Part shown: in pieces, positions 1 through 8,406 of the stretch
Layout: each line of letters begins with the position of its first letter
How positions within the stretch are numbered: the first letter of the stretch is position 1
Assembly: GCA_037147175.1 (NCBI GenBank)
Contig: JBAWVS010000014.1
Coordinates: 1-52,897, forward strand
Length of the DNA: 52,897 nt
Source of the DNA: a bacterium
Lineage (GTDB): Bacteria > Cyanobacteriota > Vampirovibrionia > Gastranaerophilales > UBA9971
Direction of reading: 5' to 3'
The notes under the pieces: model-generated
The model's input: only the letters and a program-made list of their open reading frames with translations
Told to the model about the DNA's origin: nothing
Databases searched by the model: none
Position numbers and translations under genes: made by a program

Positions 1-62
1 AGACGTGAAAAAAGAAAATTTGTTCTAAACTTTTAACTTAACTGAACACTAGTTATAAAAAC

Positions 63-944
63 ATGATGGACGCTCTCGTCAAAAAAAGTGATAATCAAAC
101 AAAACAACAGGCTCAAGATAACTTTTTGAAAGAACTTCTCCTTTCAGACGCAACAGATGACGGACAAGTAAACGGAAGTGTTATAAATAAAAAAAATCTA
201 ACGTCTTCTCAAGATAAAAAGGATTTAAATAATTTTTATAAAAATGAAAATAACAATAATTTATTACAAATTCTTCTTAACTATTTGTCGAGTTTAGACA
301 AACAAACAGCAGATGGAGAAACAGAACAAATCGATACTATAGACAACAATTTACAAACAGACACGCATATGTCTTTTGAAGATTTGATGAATTTATTAGT
401 AAATTTATATAATTCTCAAGAAATAGGTCTCAATGGTATCGAAAATAAATTTATTACACCTTATTTTAAAAAACGTAGTTTACAAAATGATAAAATAAAT
501 GTTCAGCCGTACAATCCTACAGCAAGCGCGGCTTCAAACGGGTCAATTATAAAATTCAATCAGTCAAAGAATCTCGGCATCCCTCTCGGAGGAGGGAAAC
601 TTTTAACGGTAAAATGTAAATCAGGAGCAAAATTCAATGTCAACGAAAAAGTTGCTCCCCAATTTCAGGGCTTCATAAACGAACTTGAAGCAATGGGCTA
701 TAAAATAAAACCAGGTTCGTCCGGTGGCTTTAATTTCAGAAAAATAAACGGTTCAAATAATTACAGCCAACACGCTTATGGCAACGCTATAGATATCAAT
801 ACTGCTGAAAATGCTATCGGAAAGAACGGAGATCTTCCTCCAAATATTGGTGAAATAGCTGCTAAATACGGTATTTCATGGGGCGGAAATTTTAAAAACA
901 AAAAAGATCCTATGCACTTTGAAGTAGCCGAACTCCGCAGTTAA
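63..944 (+). CDS. M15-family peptidase (D-Ala-D-Ala carboxypeptidase / L-Ala-D-Glu endopeptidase-like)
   Basis: A 293-residue protein whose C-terminal third carries the zinc site of M15 peptidases, which cut peptide cross-links in peptidoglycan. Residues 235-244 read SQHAYGNAID (ligands H237 and D244) and residues 282-286 read DPMHF (H285). The first ~170 residues are Asn/Gln/Lys-rich, of low complexity and match no domain I know. There is no clear signal peptide. A short stretch near residue 18 (QDNFLKELLL) loosely resembles the start of the FlgD protein in this window, so a flagellar or cell-surface role is conceivable but unproven. The start is the first of two ATGs and has no good Shine-Dalgarno, so the true N-terminus is uncertain. 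The next gene follows 72 bases later on the same strand. Confidence 0.82.
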   Translation: MMDALVKKSDNQTKQQAQDNFLKELLLSDATDDGQVNGSVINKKNLTSSQDKKDLNNFYKNENNNNLLQILLNYLSSLDKQTADGETEQIDTIDNNLQTDTHMSFEDLMNLLVNLYNSQEIGLNGIENKFITPYFKKRSLQNDKINVQPYNPTASAASNGSIIKFNQSKNLGIPLGGGKLLTVKCKSGAKFNVNEKVAPQFQGFINELEAMGYKIKPGSSGGFNFRKINGSNNYSQHAYGNAIDINTAENAIGKNGDLPPNIGEIAAKYGISWGGNFKNKKDPMHFEVAELRS

Positions 945-958
945 TTTTAAAAATAAAA

Positions 959-986
959 TTGTTTAATAAAAATTATCCTTTATAAT
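959..986 (+). promoter_or_regulatory. candidate sigma70 promoter for the 5'-nucleotidase gene
   Basis: A perfect -10 box TATAAT lies at 981-986. Sixteen bases upstream is TTGTTT (959-964), which keeps only the TTG of the -35 consensus. The expected transcription start is about 25 bases before the ATG at 1017. The region is AT-rich, so a chance match is possible. Confidence 0.35.
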
Positions 987-1016
987 TTTATTAATTAGAG
1001 TTGCAGAGTATATTTT

Positions 1017-2582
1017 ATGCGTTGTAAAAGATTTTCAACAGTAATTTTCAGTGTCTTTATTGCTTTAATTTGTTGTACAAATTACTCTCCGGCTGATAAT
1101 GCGCATTATCTTACAATTATTCATACAAATGACGTTCATGGTCGTTTAAAGCCTATTGATTATGGGATAAGACATGATGTCGGCGGATTTGTCGCACGTG
1201 CAAATCTGATTCAACAATTTAAATCTCAAAACAAAAATGTTTTAGTACTTGATGCAGGTGATATAGCACAGGGGACTTTGTTTTTTAAATTTTTTAACGG
1301 TGTTCCTGATGTAAAATTTATGTCGGAAGCGGGATATGATGCAGCAGAGCTGGGAAATCATGAATTTGATAAAGGACTTGTGGTCGTAAAAAACATGATT
1401 GAATCGGCAAATTTTCCGTTTTTATGTTCAAACATAAGATTTTTAGACAATCCTGCACTTCAAAAAGAAATTAAACCATATATTATAAAGGATTATAACG
1501 GATTTAAAGTGGCAATTATAGGGGTTATAGCTCAAGATTTAAATACACTGGTCGGCAATTATACTGATTTTAAAACAATAGATCCGATTGAAAGCACAAA
1601 AAATATAGTTAAAGAAATAAATTCAAAAGTCGACTTTATTGTAGTTCTTTCTCATACAGGCTTTGAAGAAGATATAAAAATTGCAAAAGCTGTTCCTGAA
1701 ATAAATGTTATAGTCGGAGGACACAGTCATACATTTTTGAAGCAGCCTAAACAAATTTTTCACGGCAAAACGGAAACTTTAATAGTTCAAGATGGAGAAT
1801 TTGGAGTAAATATAGGACAGCTTGATTTAAAATTTGAAAATAAAAATATAGAAAAATATAATTATAAAAGCCTTCCTGTTAACGGAAAAGATGAAAACAA
1901 AGTTTTTTCAGAAAAAATAGCAAACCTTTCACAGGAAATTGATTCTGTTGCAAATCAAAAAATCGGACAAATAAATACACCTCTTGATGCCGAAAGAAAT
2001 AAAATTAAAAGTCGGCTGACAAATGCAGGTACACTTATTGTTAAGTCAATGAAAGCAAAATGTCTTGATTCTGACATTGTTTTGCTGAATGCCGGCGCAA
2101 TAAGAGCAAATAAATCTATAGAAGCAGGTTTTATAACAAAATCTGATATTTTTCAATTATATCCCTTTGATGATACTGTTGTAACCGCAGAAGTAAAAGG
2201 CAGTGCGATTAAGTCTATCCTCGAGACAAGCTCAAAAGAGTTGCCAAAAGCTTCAGACTCATTTTTACAGTCCTCAGGGCTTGAATACAGTATAAATACG
2301 GCAAATTGTCCCCAAATCCTTTCAAATAATGGATTATATATTTTGAAAGAAGGGGAAAGGGTTTCGGACATAAAAATCAACGGAAAACCTTTAATAGCGG
2401 ATAAATATTACAAAGTTACAATGAATGACTATATTTTTAGCGGCGGAAACGGTTATTCGCAGTTTAAAAATTCAAAAAACATAAGAAAAACAGATATATT
2501 AGTTCAAGATGCCATTGTTGATTATATAAAAAAAAATTCTCCTATTTCGGTTGAAGTGGAAGATAAGATTAATTTATACTAA
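1017..2582 (+). CDS. secreted 5'-nucleotidase / UshA-type metallophosphatase
   Basis: A 521-residue enzyme of the UshA/YfkN family, which removes phosphate from nucleotides and related esters outside the cytoplasm. All calcineurin-like metal motifs are present: HTNDVHGRL, LDAGDIAQG, GNHEFDKG, LSHTGFEE and GGHSHTF. The C-terminal substrate-binding domain is also present, with NAGAIRAN, PFDDTVV and SGGNGYSQF. The N-terminus (MRCKRFSTVIFSVFIALICC) is a signal peptide. The two Cys at its end suggest a possible lipoprotein, although the lipobox is not canonical. A second member of the family lies at 6801-8399 and lacks this signal. The likely role is scavenging of extracellular nucleotides. Confidence 0.92.
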   Translation: MRCKRFSTVIFSVFIALICCTNYSPADNAHYLTIIHTNDVHGRLKPIDYGIRHDVGGFVARANLIQQFKSQNKNVLVLDAGDIAQGTLFFKFFNGVPDVKFMSEAGYDAAELGNHEFDKGLVVVKNMIESANFPFLCSNIRFLDNPALQKEIKPYIIKDYNGFKVAIIGVIAQDLNTLVGNYTDFKTIDPIESTKNIVKEINSKVDFIVVLSHTGFEEDIKIAKAVPEINVIVGGHSHTFLKQPKQIFHGKTETLIVQDGEFGVNIGQLDLKFENKNIEKYNYKSLPVNGKDENKVFSEKIANLSQEIDSVANQKIGQINTPLDAERNKIKSRLTNAGTLIVKSMKAKCLDSDIVLLNAGAIRANKSIEAGFITKSDIFQLYPFDDTVVTAEVKGSAIKSILETSSKELPKASDSFLQSSGLEYSINTANCPQILSNNGLYILKEGERVSDIKINGKPLIADKYYKVTMNDYIFSGGNGYSQFKNSKNIRKTDILVQDAIVDYIKKNSPISVEVEDKINLY

Positions 2583-2646
2583 ACTAAAATCACAAATTCA
2601 AACGAATCCCTGTATAAAAAATTAAAATTTAAAAAGGTAATTATTA

Positions 2647-4662
2647 ATGAAAAATATATCGAAATCAACAATCCTGTTTTTTCTTATAGGACTTGGATTG
2701 TTGGTTCTTACATTTATAAAAAACCCCGGTTTTTTTGATTTTCAAAATATTGAAAAAGCAAGAAGCCTTTATAGAACAGCTAGAGAATACCAGAAAAACG
2801 GCGAATACAAGAACGCATTTTATACTTACACCAAAATATCTTCCGGTTACCCTGCTTATGACGCTGTATTGTTTTATCAGGCAAAATGCGCTGTTGAACT
2901 CCAGGATGAAAAAACAGCGATTTTAAAATTTAAAAAGCTATTATCAAACTATTCTGACAGCCCACTCGCTCCTCAAACAAGTTATAATTTGGGTCAGGCA
3001 TACATAAGAACCAAAAGTTATTCGGAAGCAGAAAGCCAATTTGCTGAAACAATAAAAAAATATCACGGAACAGACTTTGCTATAGGCAGTTTTTATTATC
3101 TCGGACAGGCAACAAAAGAGAAAAACAAAAAAGCAGCAGCGCAATACTGGCTAAAATATATAGAATTAGCACCTTCTGGACGTTTTGCCATGGATTGTTA
3201 CGAAGAATTGAAGCATTTACCCTGCAAATATTCCTCTATACAACTAAAAGAAATTGCCATAGCTCTTTATAATGATGAAAATTATACAAAATCAATTTTT
3301 TATCTTAAGAAGGTTCCTCTAAAATACAGCTGGTACTATCTTGCAAAAAATTATGAAGAACTTGGCGACAAAAACAAGGCACTTTATTTTTATAAAGAAG
3401 GTTTAAAAAAATCTTCTTCGGATTGCGAAAAAAGAGAAAATTTTGAACAAGCAATGCAATTTTATGTTTCATCTGATTCTGAAGGCTTAGATAAACGATG
3501 GGATGATGTTTTAGGATTTTCAAACACAGCAAGAGACTTTGCGTTGTTTCACAAAGCGCAGATAACACCTAAAAACAAGTCTCTTAAATATTATTGGGAA
3601 ATAATTAACAAATATCCTAAAAGCAACTTTGCTTCTGAAGCATTATGGAACATTTTTTGGGATTCTTACCTTAATAAAAGAGATAATTATGAATTAGCAA
3701 TAAAATTAGGTAATAACCATATTTCAAAATACGAAAATACCAAAGCTTCTCCTGCAATTTATTTTTGGTTGGGGAAAATATATGAAAAAAGAAACGAAAA
3801 ATCTAAAGCATTTTATTATTATCAAACAGTGCTTTCTAAATATCCCGACAGTTACTATGCTTTCAGGGCTGATGGAAGACTAAAAGCTCTAAAAACAGGG
3901 GTTGATCACGGATGGAGAACAAATTTATATAACAGGATTCCGGAAGACCGGACTGAAATCAAATTACCTTATTCCGGCGGAGAAATAACAGGATTATATG
4001 GCAAACAGGCACTGGAATTAATAAATGTCGGTGATTATGAAACAGTTTTATCCTTTTTAAAAGATGATGCGTTTCTGGAAAGCTGGATAGACCTTCAGAA
4101 CGGAATAATATCAAGGTCGATAGTTATCGCAAGAAACAAAATGGATAAGCTCTCCGAAAAACCAAATTGGAATGACGCCAGATGGAAACTTCTTTATCCC
4201 GTTTATTATCCTGAAAATATAAATAAAAATTCGGGATTAAATGCTCTTGACCCTGTAATAGTCCTTTCTTTAATGAAAGAAGAAAGTTATTTCAATACTT
4301 TTGCCCTTAGTTATTCCAACGCAAGAGGTCTTATGCAAATTTTACCCTCAACGGCAAAAGATATAGCAAGATGGAAAAATCTGGGAAGCTACAGCGGTGT
4401 GCAATTATTTGATCCTGATATAAACATAAAGCTTGGTACAGCTTATTTAAGCCATGTAAAAAGTTCTTTGCACAATAATATGCTTTTTGCTGTTGCTGCT
4501 TATAACGGAGGCCCTCATGCAGTAGAAAAATGGCTTAATGCTAACCCGAACAGAGATACTGATGAATTCATAGAGAATATTCCTTATGAACAGACAAATA
4601 CTTATGTAAAAAAAGTTTATAAAAGCTACTGGAATTACAAACAGATTTATAATTTAAGATAA
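2647..4662 (+). CDS. soluble lytic murein transglycosylase with TPR superhelix (Slt70-like)
   Basis: A 671-residue protein that cleaves the MurNAc-GlcNAc bond of peptidoglycan with formation of 1,6-anhydro ends. An N-terminal hydrophobic segment (residues 8-24) is a signal or anchor. Residues ~35-430 are repeated helical TPR units (for example AREYQKNGEYKNAFY). The C-terminal lysozyme-like fold (~530-660) has the catalytic glutamate in MKEESYF (E546), then SNARGLMQILPSTA and AAYNGGPHAVEKW, the usual Slt family I motifs. An AAGG-type ribosome site precedes the ATG. aroB follows 16 bases later, so the two may be co-transcribed. Confidence 0.93.
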   Translation: MKNISKSTILFFLIGLGLLVLTFIKNPGFFDFQNIEKARSLYRTAREYQKNGEYKNAFYTYTKISSGYPAYDAVLFYQAKCAVELQDEKTAILKFKKLLSNYSDSPLAPQTSYNLGQAYIRTKSYSEAESQFAETIKKYHGTDFAIGSFYYLGQATKEKNKKAAAQYWLKYIELAPSGRFAMDCYEELKHLPCKYSSIQLKEIAIALYNDENYTKSIFYLKKVPLKYSWYYLAKNYEELGDKNKALYFYKEGLKKSSSDCEKRENFEQAMQFYVSSDSEGLDKRWDDVLGFSNTARDFALFHKAQITPKNKSLKYYWEIINKYPKSNFASEALWNIFWDSYLNKRDNYELAIKLGNNHISKYENTKASPAIYFWLGKIYEKRNEKSKAFYYYQTVLSKYPDSYYAFRADGRLKALKTGVDHGWRTNLYNRIPEDRTEIKLPYSGGEITGLYGKQALELINVGDYETVLSFLKDDAFLESWIDLQNGIISRSIVIARNKMDKLSEKPNWNDARWKLLYPVYYPENINKNSGLNALDPVIVLSLMKEESYFNTFALSYSNARGLMQILPSTAKDIARWKNLGSYSGVQLFDPDINIKLGTAYLSHVKSSLHNNMLFAVAAYNGGPHAVEKWLNANPNRDTDEFIENIPYEQTNTYVKKVYKSYWNYKQIYNLR

Positions 4663-4678
4663 TTGAGAATTTTAAAAT

Positions 4679-5845
4679 ATGGCTTCAGATAAAATGCAAA
4701 CAGTAAAAGTTAAAATCCCTGTCCAACAGGAATATTTTTATCCGATTATTATCGGAGAAAATCTTCTGAATAAAATCGGGGAGCTTGTCAAAAGATATTC
4801 GCAAGCCAAAAAGCTTCTTATAGTGACCAATAAAACAGTTTATCCTATTTATGGCGAAAGAGTAAAAGCTTCTTTGACAGAAGAAGGGTTTGAAATTGGT
4901 TTCGTTATTCTCGAAGACGGTGAAAAATACAAGAATAGTCAATCACTTGAACTTATCTGGCGAAAAGCTATTGAATTTAAACTTGAAAGAAAAGATGCCA
5001 TAATAGCTCTAGGCGGCGGTGTTGTAGGAGATATTACAGGATTTGCGGCCTCTACTTACTTAAGGGGAATTGATTTTATTCAAATTCCTACCACTTTGCT
5101 CTCTCAAGTTGATTCTTCAGTCGGAGGCAAAGTCGCAGTCAATCACACGCTTGGAAAAAATCTTATAGGCAGTTTTTATCAGCCTAAATTTGTTTTAACC
5201 GATATTTCAACTTTAAAAACTTTACCTGAAAGCGAGCTTAAAGTAGGACTCGCTGAAGTAATTAAATACGGGTTGATTGAAAAATCATGCAAATTGAAAG
5301 CAGAGGGCGAGCAGCCAAGAAGCGGTTTAAGCCCCCTTGATACAAATTTTCTTGAATATTTAACACAAAACAAACAAGCAATATTTGCTCTTAATATTGA
5401 TATTATCCAAGAACTTGTAAAATATTGCTGTGAACTAAAAGCTGCTGTCGTAAACAAAGATGAAAAAGAATCAGGATTAAGAGCAATTCTTAATTTTGGA
5501 CATACCATCGGGCATTCCATCGAAAAATGTTCGAATTATGAAAATATAAACCACGGTAATGCAATCGCAATAGGAATGAAAGGGGCTTTGTTCATAGCAA
5601 AAGCAAGAAAACTTATTGACGAAAATTATTACAAATCCTGCATTCAAATCTTTGATTTATACGAAATGAATTATAAAATTCCCGAATTTATAGAACAAGA
5701 AGCGCTTTATGAAGCCATGCTGGGTGACAAAAAAGTTTTGTCGGGAAAAATCAGATTTGTTCTATCAATAGAAGAATCAAAAGTTGATATTTTCAATGAT
5801 ACAGATAAAGAAACGATTTTTGAGGCAATAAAAACACTTTATTAA
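4679..5845 (+). CDS. aroB: 3-dehydroquinate synthase
   Basis: This enzyme converts DAHP to 3-dehydroquinate in the shikimate pathway, using NAD and a divalent metal. The diagnostic nucleotide-binding stretch GGGVVGDITGF starts at residue 112, followed by PTTLLSQVDSSVGGK. The metal-binding residues lie in AEVIKYGLI, FGHTIGHSIE and NHGNAIAIGM. The protein has 388 residues, longer than the usual ~350-365. Part of the excess is a segment at residues ~202-223 (KLKAEGEQPRSGLSPLDT), coded by unusually GC-rich DNA at 5282-5345. This looks like an in-frame insertion between two conserved helices. The start at 4679 has only a weak ribosome site; M5 is an alternative. Confidence 0.95.
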   Translation: MASDKMQTVKVKIPVQQEYFYPIIIGENLLNKIGELVKRYSQAKKLLIVTNKTVYPIYGERVKASLTEEGFEIGFVILEDGEKYKNSQSLELIWRKAIEFKLERKDAIIALGGGVVGDITGFAASTYLRGIDFIQIPTTLLSQVDSSVGGKVAVNHTLGKNLIGSFYQPKFVLTDISTLKTLPESELKVGLAEVIKYGLIEKSCKLKAEGEQPRSGLSPLDTNFLEYLTQNKQAIFALNIDIIQELVKYCCELKAAVVNKDEKESGLRAILNFGHTIGHSIEKCSNYENINHGNAIAIGMKGALFIAKARKLIDENYYKSCIQIFDLYEMNYKIPEFIEQEALYEAMLGDKKVLSGKIRFVLSIEESKVDIFNDTDKETIFEAIKTLY

Positions 5846-5860
5846 TTGGAGGATTTGGTT

Positions 5861-6727
5861 TTGTTAAAGAAAAATTCAATAATTAGATCCATAATATTAT
5901 TTTTGTCGGGAACAATTCTTTTTTGGGGCGTTGGCTCAATTAACCTGAGCCTGATTGAAAAAAACATAGTTTATAAACCATCAAATCAATTATTTAAATT
6001 AATACCTCAACTTGCCTCAAAAGCAGAAGAAAGAAGTTTTCTTTCAAAAGACGGGATAAAAATATCTTATATAAGAATAAAAGGAAATGAAAAACTTCCG
6101 ACAATTCTATTTTGCCACGGTAACAGCGGAAATATGACACGGGATGACAATCAAAATAAAATTGAATTTCTTGTAAAACAAGGTTATGAAGTTTTTACGT
6201 TTGATTACAGAGGGTTTGGAAAAAGCAGCGGAGAAGTCGATGAAAAAGGTCTTTACAAAGACTTAGACGCGTTTATTTCTTATTTAAACACTCAATATAA
6301 AATACCCTCCAATAAAATTGTTTTATGGGGGCATTCTCTGGGTTCTGCCATAGTAATTGACGAAGCCTCAAAAAAGAAATTTGAAGGTGTGATTACCGAA
6401 GGAGCCTTTACCAGCGTTGAAGATATGAAAAATTACAGGATTGCACATAAAAGAAACGGAAATCCTGTTCATCTTTTTATAAGAGATTTTCTTTTCAATA
6501 GTATGCCTATTACTCAGCAATTCAGGTCTAAAGAAAAGATAACAAAGATAAAATCCCCTATGCTTATTATTCATGCACAAAATGATGAAATGATTCCTGT
6601 TGAAATGGGGAAAAAACTGGCTGAACTTAAGCCCGATGCGCAGACTTATTTTTCAAAAATCGGACATCACTGCGATTATGGCTGGCAAAACAAGCCTATT
6701 CTTGAATTTTTAGAAAAATTGCATTAA
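5861..6727 (+). CDS. alpha/beta hydrolase, membrane-anchored (S33 / BAAT-like)
   Basis: A serine hydrolase of the alpha/beta fold with unknown substrate. It shows an oxyanion loop in CHGNSGN, the strand DYRGFGKSSG, the nucleophile elbow GHSLGSA (S159), the acid region HAQNDEMIP and the catalytic histidine in IGHHCDYG. An N-terminal hydrophobic helix (residues ~7-25) suggests membrane anchoring with the catalytic domain outside. I chose the TTG at 5861 as start because GGAGG at 5848-5852 lies 8 bases upstream. The frame is open back to a TTG at 5846, which would overlap its own ribosome site. The gene follows aroB within 15 bases and is probably in the same operon. Confidence 0.85.
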   Translation: MLKKNSIIRSIILFLSGTILFWGVGSINLSLIEKNIVYKPSNQLFKLIPQLASKAEERSFLSKDGIKISYIRIKGNEKLPTILFCHGNSGNMTRDDNQNKIEFLVKQGYEVFTFDYRGFGKSSGEVDEKGLYKDLDAFISYLNTQYKIPSNKIVLWGHSLGSAIVIDEASKKKFEGVITEGAFTSVEDMKNYRIAHKRNGNPVHLFIRDFLFNSMPITQQFRSKEKITKIKSPMLIIHAQNDEMIPVEMGKKLAELKPDAQTYFSKIGHHCDYGWQNKPILEFLEKLH

Positions 6728-6800
6728 AAACATAAACTTCGTATAAAGTTTTGTAAAACAATAGAAAACAAAATATCAACTTTTTTTTTCAGGGTTTTTT

Positions 6801-8399
6801 ATGCAAATAGAAGATGTGAGAGAAGAAAAGATTATGTTGAAAAGTTTGTCAGGGAATTCAGTAGCATTTGGTGCTATTAACTATGAAAACAAAACAGCAT
6901 CGGGAGAAGTAAAAACAAAAACCGCGTTATTTGGCGTAACCGATATACATGGCAACTTTTCGGCAATGTCCAGATTAGTAACTGCCTCTAAAGAATTTAC
7001 ACAAAAATATAATTCAACTCAAAGAGATACTTTTAAAATATCATCGGGTGATATAGGTTTATCTTCAAGTGAAGACAGACAAAGGCACAGTCTTGATTTT
7101 CTGAAAAAAATAGGAATAGATATAGCTACCCTTGGAAACCATGAATTTGATGTTGGTTCAGCGAAACTTGCAAAAATAATTCTGGAATCACCGATTAAGT
7201 TTGTCTCTTCAAATTTTGATGTACCGGTAGACAACCCCTTGCATGCTTTAATGTCCAAATGTAATTTCCCTGACAATAAAGATTCAACGAAAAAGATTTT
7301 TAAGTCATATATTGAGACAAAGCCTAACGGAGAAAAATATGGTTTTATTGGCTCTTTACCGACAGATATGGATAAAGTTGTAACTGGGTTTGAAAAATTA
7401 AAAATAAACGTCTTTGATTTTGATAAAACAAAAAAAGCACTTGCAGAAGAAATTAATAACCTGAAAAAACAGGGAATTAATAAAATAATTTTTGCGTCCC
7501 ATCTTAGGGATCAACAAGATGAAGAAATAGCCAAAGACAAAGAAACTGCCGGAATAGATGTTATCATCGCCGGTCATTCTCACAAAAAAATAGAAAAAGT
7601 CGTCATGTCTGCCGCCAATGAGCCTGTAGTAATTATGGAAGCAGGAGAAAACGGGGCTAATTATTCAGAAATGGAAGTGGATTTTGACAAAAACGGAGTT
7701 ATACAAAAAGCTGTCGGAGAAGTCAAAGAAACAAAAATCCATAAAGAAGATGCTGATTTCGAAAAAGAAACAAGTAAAAAATACGGAAGCAAAGAGCCAA
7801 TAGGACAAATAATTGATGGTATAGGTTCAACAGGAACAGTAGACGAAAAAAACGCAGCTATGTCAGGTATTGTTACTGATATATTCAAACAAGAAACGGG
7901 CGCGCAGATTGCTTTTACAAATATTTCAGCTTCAAGAAAAATCCCTGACGGTTCTATTAGTGCAAGAGAGGTAATTACAGAAATATTTCCGTTTGAAGAG
8001 GCATTGATTAAAGTAAGGTTAACAGAGAAAGAACTTATCGAGACTCTAAAAATCAGTGCTGAACAACCTAAATTCAATATGATGCTTCAATCGTCAGGAT
8101 TGAGATATACAATAGATTTGAACTCGCCTCAAAAGATTAAAGATGTAAAAATAGTAGATATTCAAGGTAAACCTGTTGAATCTTTGAATGCCGAAAACCC
8201 GTCAGACAAAAAAACTTATACGGCCGTTTATGTAAAAGGTTTCTTATATTCAGGCGGCTTAGGGTATACAAGCCTTAAAGATAAACCAATAATTCAGGAA
8301 TATTCGAAAACCTTTAACGATTATTTTATTGATTATGTAAAATCCCAAAAAGAGTCAATAATATTAAAACATCATGAAAGTTTCTCTATAATAAAATAA
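6801..8399 (+). CDS. second 5'-nucleotidase family metallophosphatase, no signal peptide
   Basis: A 532-residue paralogue of the enzyme at 1017-2582. Metal-binding motifs are kept: TDIHGNF, SSGDIGLS, LGNHEFDVG, FASHLRDQ and AGHSHKKIE. The C-terminal domain has FPFEEALIKV and SGGLGYTSL. There is no signal peptide. The N-terminus instead contains the short motif SVAFGAI. The start used has AGGG six bases upstream. ATG at 6834 is an alternative that would place the FGA motif about 12 residues from the start. The gene ends 7 bases from a convergent neighbour. Substrate and location are unknown; it may work on cytoplasmic or surface-delivered nucleotides. Confidence 0.88.
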   Translation: MQIEDVREEKIMLKSLSGNSVAFGAINYENKTASGEVKTKTALFGVTDIHGNFSAMSRLVTASKEFTQKYNSTQRDTFKISSGDIGLSSSEDRQRHSLDFLKKIGIDIATLGNHEFDVGSAKLAKIILESPIKFVSSNFDVPVDNPLHALMSKCNFPDNKDSTKKIFKSYIETKPNGEKYGFIGSLPTDMDKVVTGFEKLKINVFDFDKTKKALAEEINNLKKQGINKIIFASHLRDQQDEEIAKDKETAGIDVIIAGHSHKKIEKVVMSAANEPVVIMEAGENGANYSEMEVDFDKNGVIQKAVGEVKETKIHKEDADFEKETSKKYGSKEPIGQIIDGIGSTGTVDEKNAAMSGIVTDIFKQETGAQIAFTNISASRKIPDGSISAREVITEIFPFEEALIKVRLTEKELIETLKISAEQPKFNMMLQSSGLRYTIDLNSPQKIKDVKIVDIQGKPVESLNAENPSDKKTYTAVYVKGFLYSGGLGYTSLKDKPIIQEYSKTFNDYFIDYVKSQKESIILKHHESFSIIK

Positions 8400-8406
8400 T
8401 TGTTAA

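Noticed and set aside
1-36. Possible tail of an upstream gene ending in TAA
   Set aside because: Two frames give equally short open tails; too little sequence to support a coding call.
7661-8077. 138-codon minus-strand ORF
   Set aside because: Antisense of a conserved 5'-nucleotidase domain, with no features of its own.
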